From: a virus
Virus record (IMG/VR): IMGVR_UViG_3300031787_000611
Location: 1 to 29,519 of that record
Length of the DNA: 29,519 bases
Reading direction: 5' to 3' (one strand)
The position numbers were made by a program, and so were the translations under genes. The notes beneath the pieces were generated by a model, which saw only the letters and a list, made by a program, of their open reading frames with translations, made no database searches and was not told the DNA's origin. Positions 9,001 to 18,200 of the stretch are shown piece after piece; position 1 is the first letter of the stretch, and each line of letters starts with the position of its first letter.

Positions 9001-10668
9001 AGATTGAATACCAACTTTAAATTCTGGATTTTCATTAATGATGACTTGCTCGCCAACTAAGAATGTTCCAGATGTTTGTGTTAGACTAAAAGCACTATTA
9101 TTTGGTTTTGCTGCAAGATATCCTGTAGCACCGCTAGATAATCCTCTAACAAAAGAAGATATTGGTACTTCTGTCGTAGTATATTCTTTTGCAAGATATA
9201 AAGTTGTATAAGTTTGAACATCAAACAAATACAAATCCCAAGTTGTGCTATCGCCTGTGTATGGAGCATCAGAAACTCCATACCAATAAACTCTTGCCTC
9301 CCCAATTTTTATTCCACCACCACCTGCTGTTCCTGGTGCTCCACCACTGGCATCTCTTCTTCTATTATAAAGTTCTATAATATTTGCTTGTGTTGTCTGA
9401 GCACCACTTTGAGAAGCTCCAATATTTAAATATGGAACCCCATAAACATTATTAACTTTCAGAAGACTTCCCATCGCAAAAGGAACCAAAGCACTATCAA
9501 CTGTTCTAGTTGTTCTTGGTTTTGGTGCGTCAACAACCGCGCCACCGACTAAATCAATGTCAAATCCTTTAACGTATGCAGTTCCGGCAGATATTTTTAC
9601 TGACATTAAATCGTCAGATGGAATATTTCCTTGTTCAGTTTTCTGTCCTTCGGGATAAAGACCTCCATTACCAATTTCATCATTTAAAGAATTAGCAACA
9701 GATATGGTAAAGGGATTTACTGCATAGTTACCAGATTCTTCAAAAGTTCTTTTTGCAAAATATTCCTTAATTACACTATACTCTGATTTATTTTGTAATT
9801 TTTTAATTTGGCCATTATCAATTTTAACTAACTCTACAAAATTTGTATCATTAAAATCAGTTAATTGCTTCTTAGATAATTTAATACTAATTTTTAATCT
9901 ATCTGCACCAGGTGCAGCATAATTTGTAAATCCTTTTGCATTATCATTTAATTCCGTATCATCATCAGAAGTAACAATTTCTTCAAGAATATCAAAACCA
10001 ACTCTATATGATGGTTCATTATTATAAGGATCTAAGACAATTTGTGTATTTGGAACATCAAGGAATACTCCTCGAATAAAATATACACCCTGAGAAACTC
10101 CAACTGCATATCCAGTTGCAGCAGAATTTGTTGATATTAAAGTTATTACAGAATCTCCACTATTAAGAGTGGTGTTACCATAAGTGATATTTTCTTCAAG
10201 TAATAAAACTTCCCCGTCTACAAATTCTATACCTTCTCCATCATCAGCACCATCACGATACTTAACAAATAGTGTTATTTGCTCAACTCCTTCCTCAGGT
10301 GGTAAGAGATACCCCTTAATAGTACCAACAACACCCGAAGTTTGACCTCTTACTCTTGTGCCTCTTCCGGTATTTGCATTTTTTAGAGCATCGAGATAAA
10401 CTGTAATATCAATGCCTAAATGGTCTGGATTTACTTTAATAGTTGTAAATGCATTATCACAAGTAATTCCCCCAGGAATTACCATAGAACCTTCTTTAAA
10501 AATATGACTTCCAAAAGATTCTATTTGATTTTGTAAAATAGACTGTAAACCTGTTAATTCTCTTGCTTGAACTGGATATCCAGGCTTGAAAAGAACTCGA
10601 TAATAATTATCTGCCTTATCAAAATCATCATAATAAGGACTTACGTTGAGATTAGTCTTTTGTGGCAT
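3067..10668 (-). CDS. Giant DUF4815-type virion/baseplate protein (2533 aa)
   Basis: An uninterrupted 2533-residue frame, ATG at 10668 just after gp8. The first ~65 residues (LNVSPYYDDFD, then YRVLFKPGYPVQARELTGLQ, ending EGSMVIPGG) match the DUF4815 family of phage structural proteins as I know it. Then come repeated small beta modules: four of the form GxTSGAVGxI (near nt 10340, 9130, 7965 and 6080) and two GxGY modules (nt 4785 and 4650). One 'RGYALIQNEVVSYSNI' unit (nt about 4080-4310) resembles units in the gp7-type protein. Residues 1350-1357 are eight threonines, following a His/Gly-rich GPHPGHGRG stretch. No signal peptide or membrane segment is seen. It stands where T4 has genes 9 to 12, so it may replace those peripheral baseplate and short-fibre parts; that is inference from position. 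Confidence 0.78.
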   Translation of the reverse strand: MPQKTNLNVSPYYDDFDKADNYYRVLFKPGYPVQARELTGLQSILQNQIESFGSHIFKEGSMVIPGGITCDNAFTTIKVNPDHLGIDITVYLDALKNANTGRGTRVRGQTSGVVGTIKGYLLPPEEGVEQITLFVKYRDGADDGEGIEFVDGEVLLLEENITYGNTTLNSGDSVITLISTNSAATGYAVGVSQGVYFIRGVFLDVPNTQIVLDPYNNEPSYRVGFDILEEIVTSDDDTELNDNAKGFTNYAAPGADRLKISIKLSKKQLTDFNDTNFVELVKIDNGQIKKLQNKSEYSVIKEYFAKRTFEESGNYAVNPFTISVANSLNDEIGNGGLYPEGQKTEQGNIPSDDLMSVKISAGTAYVKGFDIDLVGGAVVDAPKPRTTRTVDSALVPFAMGSLLKVNNVYGVPYLNIGASQSGAQTTQANIIELYNRRRDASGGAPGTAGGGGIKIGEARVYWYGVSDAPYTGDSTTWDLYLFDVQTYTTLYLAKEYTTTEVPISSFVRGLSSGATGYLAAKPNNSAFSLTQTSGTFLVGEQVIINENPEFKVGIQSLIAYTTEDIKSVYQDSNSLNSSLQTDFFADTVLYERTPPDFSITDKLTISGGNLGSIPGRFFSGVTGIKSEAIIRYQTSNQNDPNFNRITAVSSSGTSISLASVGVAITGICTNTVNNGDSVFSLMEPKITNLDSSALYTILPKENISSVDLSQSELTITKQITGKSTSALGSLTITTSDALDSTSGITSVFFEAFDAERYSVHYSDGTTDKLNSGKFTLGSNGNSITFTGLRTGQSNVTVIVTLKKRQVTNKSKEFIRSKQISVTRTSGISTQIGSSSSGLTTSKYYGLRVEDNEISLNVPDVVNVRAIYESTNTSTPVLDKLTFATGLSLDTNAITGEQIVGQTSRAVAQIVNKAAATIEFVPLNESKFEVGETVVFKESSVNAVIQQITPGSYINKTNDYTLDKSHKNQYCDYSRIRRKVGSSTPSRQLLVIFDYYKVASGNSGDLFTVNSYTQDRYSKDIPTIPDQIRATDVLDFRPRVQEFDPSTTSASPFAFSSRSYESTFRYVISPDETSFIGYSYYLPRVDLVTVNRFGEVEIVQGDPNDTPRAPFLSDDAMELAQISYPAYLYNPQKDPKILLRDNRRFTMRDIGKLEQRIENLEDITSLSMLELKAQTLEVVDANGLNRFKSGFVVTSFKDKSLADMRYTTIDISKSDPTAITPVDFWSIPAELALDPGIDRSTTDITQNLKLLDPNIQKTGDLLTLAYTEVDWIDQPHATNVENVNPFNVIVFVGGVVLDPAADNWVRTIYIDEHRTESTGANWVQEANTSVNQAVTEFNGPHPGHGRGTLVTTTTTTTTQYTPKLTGPSREFNYVEDVKISGNVDPFMRSRNVYFAANGLRPFTKHYHYLDSQQVDIIPKLCEIEMQSGTFQVFENARIYSFVGNKQIGYIRIQKPNHKFGDTSRPDIGAGLGAPDVLVETYTVDPYDKTRPSPGDSYSATSKLINFGVRVLATEEKYYGYVTNGAIIVGETSGAVAKITRAELITDNWGDVIGNFFFRDPNSNPPPLSKVTSGTKTVKVTAVPPGVTPLPGSTVFASEALGTYSGSGTILTQETSRVSVRNPPPPAAKPTEVQVQTKAVHRDPLAQSFTVDGKGVFLTSFDLYFAAKDPQAKIYVELRTVELGTPTSFLVQDYTQVALNPDQINIAETTFGVKSMAGFDDAASGSTPGQFGYEVDYPYAKSQGFSDADIRYFLENVYTGVIGPRMKEILMDTSWGVYAKPTIPEPVPTRIRFPSPVFLEAGREYAIVILSPASDAYEMWTATMGKKTVKTQNLPDSQNVIVTKQYIGGSLFKSQNGTIWTASQYQDLTFKLYKAKFVPSGTLTFYNTDLTPGGTNVQTLVSNPIEGLPRKLKLSISGTLNPAVVLSTKIGEGTSPSVTGIVENLGGPIFATGTNSVGIVAVGVGYSNGTYTSVPLYSISGKGTGAQATITVSGSVVSGVNITSTGNGYVTGEILGITSTSVGGGSGAKIGVKTCGAADSIYLTNVQGENFTNSATLVYYTNPNSESSRTTAGATVSSSTLISDEYSGNVFRIKQYNHAHHGGNNKIEIKDVFPDREKTTLTAPFGLNDTVVSVANTTIFATFEGITTSRGYALIQNEVVSYSNITQVSGNAGTLSIDGRSLNGTVKTTHASDDFIQPYEVNGVSLMRINKTHDIPSTYYNVENSNLDNYFLEFDRTTPTNRSSGSNMVNFATKKGFGGDVVSVSQNHQFSSIQPMFNVITPGKGTSASAQLRTISGTSAGGSEVSFLDQGYNPIPLNTVVHYPTPRMVASKINETTRLTTLPSNKSLTLKVDFKTEDENLSPVMDIQNATFILGRNRSNNPISNYVDDSRSNQINNDPHGSVFVTEIISLAQPATSLRVLVAANRQEGADFRVFYRLFKADSTDISQSYIPFPGYDNLIDTDGDGFGDRVIDLSKNSGRADAFVTPNDPVSYSEYQFTANNLDQFNGFAIKIVMSSINESTPVKLKDFRCIALA
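6598..6621 (-). repeat. Eight-threonine trinucleotide tract
   Basis: On the minus strand, 24 bases of ACT/ACA codons encode eight consecutive threonines (residues 1350-1357 of the DUF4815-type protein). The tract is a near-perfect trinucleotide repeat, and slippage in units of three would keep the frame. It looks like a flexible linker between folded parts. Confidence 0.7.
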
Positions 10669-10671
10669 TTT

Positions 10672-12231
10672 TTAAAATTCCAGTACTATTTTGATGTCTT
10701 CTTTTTGGCGAGAACTCCTACTAATTGTAGGTCTATTATCAAGGTAAATTATATCTCCCGATCCTTTATTTATTTCAGGAGTTGCTAACCCAGAAGTGAA
10801 GTTAACACCCAGATTAATTAGTTTTGTACCTGTTGGGTTTGTTGATATTCCCGAAAATCCTGTAAATATTGAAGCTGAAAATCCAGATGTTTTTCCAATA
10901 ACTTGATTTGCGGAGGATTCAAAAGAATATAGTCTACCATTTGTAGAAATTCCAACATAATCTTGTTGATCATATGTCGTTTGGTTGTAATATAATGAAC
11001 GATCAACAAAATATTTTAAAACTTTTGTTTCACTATCCCAAGAAGCAACATATCCAACTGCTCTACCAGTTCCATTAGATACTATTTGTTCTATTTTTTC
11101 ACCAATTGTTGGGCTACCAGTAATAGATGAAAATAATAGAGAATATAATCCAGTAAAAGTATTATTAGTATATACTGTTGAAGATCCAAATGTGGTTGGA
11201 TTCTTTATAATAGAAACCTGTGCAAAACTGGTATCTATTGGAAAATCCTTCGTTGAATCATCAAACCTTGCATATAGTAAAACTTTATCTGTTCCTAACT
11301 CAGTATAGATATCATAACCATGACCGTTAGAAGGTGGAATAATAGGAATCAGTTTAGCACTGGTTCCTGTAGAGTTTAAATTAATTGATCCAAGATCAAC
11401 TAAACCATAAGTATAGTTTTTTCCACCAGAAGTAACAATAGTATTTGTTATTTCCCCACCTTCAACATCAACTCTTACTCTACCCCCAGTTCCATCTCCA
11501 AGAATATTAAATTCTTGTCCTAAACCATTTGAATAGTTTGAACCTGATTTTTCAATATATACGGTTTTAATTTGATTATCATTTACTGTGGAATCTCCCG
11601 ACTCCCTAATTGCTTGTATTTGAGAATCGGTAGATGTTAACCAACCATTTGGAACGGTTATATATTCTGTAGAATCAAATTTAACAATATCGCTAGGGGA
11701 AATTGTAAACAAATATTTCCAAATATATCCATCACCACTATCACCAGCTCTTGATGGTTCTAAATCAGTAAATGTTGGTTCATCTTGAGATACATTACCT
11801 TTTGGATTTGTACCGCTAGATCCATTTTCAATGCAAATATAAACTCTATAATCACTATTCATTACATAATAATTTGCATCATATAATCTAGATGAATTAG
11901 TTAGTGGACTTGGGTTGAGAATGCTGTAATCATCACGATACATTTCATATCTACTTCCAGCAGTCCAATCTATTCTTCTAACTATTCTTCTAATATTTGC
12001 AGAAGTTATTCTTTTACCATACAAAATAGAATCTGCATAATGCTCCACATATGAAAAATTATCTATTGGTGAAGGAGGATTAGTATTCCAAGATGTAGAT
12101 CTTCCAAAACCAACAATAGTGGGATTTGGTAAACCAACGGCAATATAATATGAATTGTTTGTAGACTCAACAGAATCCACAAAGTTACTAGCATTCAAAA
12201 TTCTAAATTGATCAGTAACAAGTGCTGACAT
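10672..12231 (-). CDS. gp8: Baseplate wedge protein gp8, enlarged (519 aa)
   Basis: Several phrases line up with T4 gp8 as I remember it: TDQFRILNASNF at the start; FGRSTSWNTNPPSP near residue 42; a VRRIDW phrase near residue 65; GDGYIWKYLFTISP followed by a EYITVPN phrase near residues 165-190; and the C terminus IIYLDNRPTISRS, then EDIKIVLEF, matching the IYMENRPPI and hydrophobic end of T4 gp8. gp8 forms part of the inner baseplate wedge with gp6 and gp7. T4 gp8 has 334 residues; the extra ~185 here lie mainly between about residues 220 and 470 and consist of beta modules (SGSNYSNG, GGKNYTYG, GKTSGFSASI) like those in the two giant neighbours. A late promoter lies 18 bases upstream; no Shine-Dalgarno is visible. 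Confidence 0.9.
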   Translation of the reverse strand: MSALVTDQFRILNASNFVDSVESTNNSYYIAVGLPNPTIVGFGRSTSWNTNPPSPIDNFSYVEHYADSILYGKRITSANIRRIVRRIDWTAGSRYEMYRDDYSILNPSPLTNSSRLYDANYYVMNSDYRVYICIENGSSGTNPKGNVSQDEPTFTDLEPSRAGDSGDGYIWKYLFTISPSDIVKFDSTEYITVPNGWLTSTDSQIQAIRESGDSTVNDNQIKTVYIEKSGSNYSNGLGQEFNILGDGTGGRVRVDVEGGEITNTIVTSGGKNYTYGLVDLGSINLNSTGTSAKLIPIIPPSNGHGYDIYTELGTDKVLLYARFDDSTKDFPIDTSFAQVSIIKNPTTFGSSTVYTNNTFTGLYSLLFSSITGSPTIGEKIEQIVSNGTGRAVGYVASWDSETKVLKYFVDRSLYYNQTTYDQQDYVGISTNGRLYSFESSANQVIGKTSGFSASIFTGFSGISTNPTGTKLINLGVNFTSGLATPEINKGSGDIIYLDNRPTISRSSRQKEDIKIVLEF

Positions 12232-12249
12232 TGTTAAACGTTTTTTATG

Positions 12250-12257
12250 TATTTATA
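12250..12257 (-). promoter_or_regulatory. Late promoter TATAAATA upstream of gp8
   Basis: An exact T4-late-type octamer on the minus strand in the 31-base gap between the stop of the giant gp7-type gene and ATG 12231 of gp8, ending 18 bases before the start. It would let gp8 and the DUF4815-type gene be transcribed independently of the 12.4 kb gene upstream. Confidence 0.68.
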
Positions 12258-12262
12258 TCCTG

Positions 12263-15200
12263 TTACGATAGATTAGAAAACTTTCTAATCGCACCACTAT
12301 TTCTTAATCCAAATGTCCTTCTTTGTATTGTTGGGAATGTTGATAATCCAGAATCAACAACTAAACCAGTAACCCCAATGGAAATTGGATTAGTTCTGGA
12401 AGAGAAATTATATAATCTACCCCAAGAAATATATCCAAGAGAAGTTGTAAGACCTGTATTTAAAGAATTATAGAATCCTGTAGATGCCAATCCAACAACG
12501 TTGCTATCAGATTTAATATTACAGATTATCTCGGCCCTAGGTCCAAAATTTGTTTTTTGGTTAACTATGTAAACATTATCCAAGAAACTAGTCCCTATTC
12601 CAACAATAGAGGCATCATTGTCATACACAGAGGTAACACCAGTTCCAATTTTTGTTCCATAGATCAGTATAGGATATCCTACTCCAGTAGGACTAGTACT
12701 ATCATCTTTTAAGTCATTGGCATCCGAAGAAAATGCAGTAAAATTAATCTTCAATGCTAATGGATGTCCATTAGTTCCTGTTGTAGTACTAATTCCAGTA
12801 ATAATACCACTAAATCCTTGAACATTTGCAATTCCTGCAATTTTCTCTGTAACTGATTCTGGAACTCCACTTATTAAATTTGGTGCAATCGTGTATCCAA
12901 ATCCAGGATTGGTGATTGTTACTGAAACCACTTTTCCACCAGAAACATTTGCAATAGCAGTTGCAGTAGATCCAATTCCAATTCCAGAACCTAATCCATA
13001 ATCATCTAATACGAATGTTGAGATACCAACTCTTGGATTGGCAATATTAATAGGAACATTAGTTGAATATCCAAACCCAGGATTAGTAATGGTGATTGCA
13101 GATATAGTTCCTGCTGCCGAAACTGTTGCAGTAAATGCTGCTGCAACGGGATCTGTACCTTGAACTATTAATCCATCAACAGAAGTTATTGTAATTCCAT
13201 AATTATTCTCTTCATAATTGAAGAATTCTGCATTATCCACAAAAATGTTAGTGGAATTTTGATTAATATCACCAATAATTTTAGCAGTTGGATAAACATA
13301 TGGTTCAAGAGAATCTCGTATTTTGTAAACAACGTCTCCTTTAATATATTTGTCTACTTTTTGTTTAATCCACTCTATTGGTCTATATGTTTGCTCATTA
13401 ATACCTGCTCCAACATAAAGATCAGTTTCAATAGTATCAGCAGATATAATATCAACTATTGTTCTATCTCTTTCTTGATCTGATATCGAAGGATAGAAAG
13501 GTGTTTTCCTAACAAATACATCATCTCCAATTTTTATAGTTTCATTTATATCGATGAGAGAAATATCAACACCATTTTGACCAATGTAGAAGAAAATATC
13601 AACCTTATCAGATGCTTTTGGTGGCTCTGTGAATTCAAATGATGTTCCACCAAAGAATCTATATGCATAAGTTGGTTCTTGTATTACTCCATTCACGAAT
13701 ATTAAAAGTACGGAATCAAGATTGATTGCACTAGAAAGAGGATTATTCTCATCAATTTCAAAACTTAATAATTGACCATTATAATTAAGTGGGAATCTTG
13801 TTCTAGTACCATTCTGTAGTGTAGATATACTATCAATATAATTCATTTCACCAAATGACCAAGCAGAGAAAAAGTCTTGGAAAGTCTCAACAACTTCAAG
13901 TTTAAATTCTTCTAATGGTTGTACATAATCTTTTGCAGTCACAAGACCAATTGGTTTAAATACATCTCCAACTTGGAATGCATATCCTGGTCTTGATATT
14001 TGGAAAGATTCTACAACGAATAATGTTGATCCAATTCCAACATTTGATTGGGAAGGACCAATTTTGATATTCATTAATAAGTTTGAACCAGTTGCAGTTG
14101 TTGATCCAACACCAACCCTAGAAATTCCAATAACTGGTAGATTTTCGTATATTGGTTCTGGAATACTAATATATGGTTCAACATAACTAGAACCACCACC
14201 AACAACGGTAAATGATAATGTTCCACCAGCACCAACAGTTGCAGTAATTGATGCCCCTGTGCCTATATGATTGGGGTCTGTAATGCCTATTGAAACAGTT
14301 CCTCTATATCCAGAACCATAGTTTAAATCATACCAAGGGAATACCGTACCAAACCCAATGTAATTGTGTGGTAAAGTACTAGTTCCAACATTTGCAGTGA
14401 ATGACTGTGCAGAAATAATGTTAACAATATCATAAGAATAATCTAATCCGCGTGATGGGAAATATGATACAATTCCAGCACCAGATGGGCAAGTAAATCC
14501 TAGCCCAACTAATTTAATTCTATCACCACCAACAAAACCATGATCAGTTGTGGTTGTTATTTCAATAATACCAGTTTGGTTGTTATATGATGCTGTACTA
14601 ATTGATTGACCAGGTCCTGTGTGAGAAATACCAGTTACACTTACGATAGATCCAGATCCATTTAAAACTGCTCTTACTTTTGCACCAACTAATGGAGCAT
14701 ATCCTAGACCAGGTGTAGAACCAAGTGAAACAATTAGACCACCTCTTGGAAGTTGATTTTGATTAATATCAAAATCAGATTTAATATAGGTTCCATCTGT
14801 TGAGGTAATCCCTGTAAATACAACACTAGAAACACCAACCGAGTTTTGGAACTCGTAATTATTTCCAGCATTATTGATTGTTGTTGGAGTTTGGAATACA
14901 CCATTAATGAATAGGATTCCATTTCCGATAGAAACACCGGTGGTATTAATTCCATCAACTTTCATAGTATATGTTTTTCCAATTCCAGTAAATTGATCTG
15001 AAATATCGTCAAATATCATATTAGTATCATAATTTGATCTTAAGAACGTTCTTCCTGCATATTGTGCTCTCACATAAGGAAGATTACTTGCATCTCTTCT
15101 TGCTCTTGTATTTCCCTTTGGTGGATCTACAAACCAAATTTCTGTTCCAACAATGTTAAAAGATCCTCTGTAAACTTGAACAGTTGCACCATCACTATGT

Positions 15201-18200
15201 GTTGTGGCAGTAGTTCCAGCAGATGCTCTTACAACAGAAACGGTTGGGAAGGTAGCAATTCCACTTGAATTAATAATACCAGTAATGTTTCCACCAGTAT
15301 TTGAACTTACCCCAACTTCAACAACCTTCATATATTCATTATCAATTTTTAGAATATCTCTTGGTTGTATTGAGGAAATACCACTAAGGTTGAAAGTAGA
15401 AATACCGGCACTAATTCCACCACTATTATAATCTAAACGGTGTGATATTGGTGTAAATGTAATTGGTTGTTGAACAATACCATCAAGAGAAATAACACTC
15501 TTAGATAGTTTTTTGGTCATTTCCAATTCATGAGCATTGCCAAGACCTGTATCGGTAAATGTTACACCAATACCTAGGGATGCATATGATTTTTGAGTCG
15601 CTAATTTAAATGTGTCTGGTGTAAGTGCAATTGGATACACTACACTTGGTAATCTATTTGTAACAACTCCAAGATAATTTGCTGTTGCACCAATTCCCAT
15701 TGCACTTTGACCAACACCAATAAATGTTGATTTTGGTGTATAAGTTAACTCTTCTCCGGTATTAAAGAAGTGATCTTTTAATGTAAATACGCCTGTGGTT
15801 AAGTTAAGTGTTAAAGAATTTGCTGGATTAAATATCTTTTTATAAATTGGAGATCCTTCATGCTTCAGTGTGAAGTTAACTTTATTTGCTCTTGTGCCAT
15901 TAATACTATCATATGATGATAAGAATATTGCTTGTGATGATCTTCCATATGATAATGATGGTGGTTCATTATCATAATCACTATAAGTATAGAAAACTTC
16001 GTTAAATGATTGGATGATTGTATTGGAACCTGAAGAATCTGGATAGAACTTTAAGAAGAACTCACTTCCAGAAATTTCTCCACCAAAAGTTCCAAGACCA
16101 GTTACATTATTTGTTGGTGAAAATGGACCAGGAACAACTGTTACATTTTCGGTATCATTTAAAATTGAAACTTGGTGAATTGCAGAACTGCTGCCAGAAG
16201 AAACTCTTACAACGGATGAAACTGATGATATTAGATTTAAATCAAATGTTCCAACTTTAATAGATGTAGTACCAACACCAACAGTTGATTCTAATTTTGC
16301 GCTTCTTTCACTACCTTCTGGTTGACCAGGAACAGAAAATCTATATGTTCCAATTCCAGAGTTAGTTGCAGCAAACCCTACAAGATTTGCTCTAACATCT
16401 ATGATATAATCCTCTTCATTTTGAACTCTAAATGAAACAATTCCAGAGGTTGAATCATAAATTGCAGTTACAAGACCAATTGAAGAAGAACTGTAAGATT
16501 GAGTTGTAGTATCAAAATAATATTCGCTCAGATAAGTATTAGAACCATCAAAATCTAATGCGGCTTCAATATAGTTAACTTCTCTACTCTGAGTGTTTAT
16601 GACTTCAATATTTGCAAATAATCCATTAAAGTTAGTATTAGAAAACTGTGCAATAGTTCTTATACTATTTGCTGTACCAACACTAGAAATTCCAATGACA
16701 TTAGATCCTATTAATCTAATAGATCCAAAACTCTGAGTTCCAATTCCTGTTCCTGCTTCTACAGAATCAAAAGTTTTCTTAAGAATTTTAATATCATGGT
16801 CTCTTGTAAATCTATTTGTTGGTGTAAATATTAAAGTCTTTCTTCCAATATCATCAACATTTGCACTAAACTCACCAAGCAATTCATTCGTATATGCGGT
16901 ATATTTTTCAAATAGAACAGAGTCTAATGTTGTTGTTTGCAATACTAATTCTGTTATTTGAGTATCGTATGTATCAGGATCAATAATTTGAATTGTGTAT
17001 CTAACGTGAGTATCGATAGCATCAATTTCTTCAATTTCAACAAATGGATCTTCAAATCCTCTACTTGAAAATCTATCACTAATATCATCGTGAATTAATA
17101 CTCTATTTGTTCTACACTCAGTATAATCTGTTAGTTTTTTATTTTGTATTTTTAAGAATTTAGACTGTTCTGGATTTGTTCTAACATCATAATCAACAAC
17201 GTTGTCGAAATTATTAATTATATCTACTCTCTTCTCACCAATAACATCTAGGACTGCTATACTGTTTGTTGTTCCAGATAGACCTACTGATGCATTTGTT
17301 GATGATATAATTCCAACATCTGCAAAGTTTTTTAGTCCTGCGGGGTGTATAATGCTATTAACTGGTGAAGAAAGTTTATCCCAAGTTATCGGGCTCTTAA
17401 TAGAATAAGAAAGATTTTGATAGTAGTCATTGTTAGGAGTAACTTGATAATCTTCACTCAGTTTTCCAATATCGTTTCTCCATCCAAGTTTTTGCGGAGA
17501 TGAATAATCAACTTTAAATCTAGATCTATTTTGATTAATAGAACTTACATCTGCTATTGCACCACTAGTTCTTCCCTTAATTTTATCTCCTTTTTTAAGA
17601 GAGTAATCTCCTCTAACTTTGATAAATTCATCTCTTATCGAAGATACGTACAGATCTTTTTCAACAAATCCAGTACCAGTATTTACAAAAAGTTGCTCAT
17701 TTAGTGCAAATGATGCTCTCTTTTTAATTACATTAATCTGTGGATAATGTTTTTTATTAGTAATAGTTGCATATCCGGACTGGAAAGTTTTTGCTATTCC
17801 TGGATTTGTTGATAGACCAACTCCAAATTCATCAACAACAGCAAAAGTCAAAACTGCTGGGCTTGAATTTACATAAGACTGAACTTTAAAAAATCTATAA
17901 TCATAGTTCTCGGAGTTATATCCAGTACCATCACCAACTAGATCAATACCTTCTACAAATATTTCATCACCATCGGCAAATATAGGAGAGCTAAATCCCA
18001 AAATAGGTGTTGATATGGTACATGTAGCAATACCACCAGGTCCAGTAATAAGAGAACTAATACCGACACCATTAGAATTATTAATTGCAATAACTCTATG
18101 TTGGTCAGATTTTAATCCATATATTGGTGCTATTTGTGTAATCTCAGAAATAGCACCACTAGGAGTAACTGCTATTAATGAGGAACTATCAACGACTGTT

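Noticed and set aside
10764-10773. AATAAATA-type late promoter inside the 3' end of gp8
   Set aside because: It has a mismatch, lies about 100 bases before the next start and inside coding sequence; the other candidates are 18 to 26 bases from a start.
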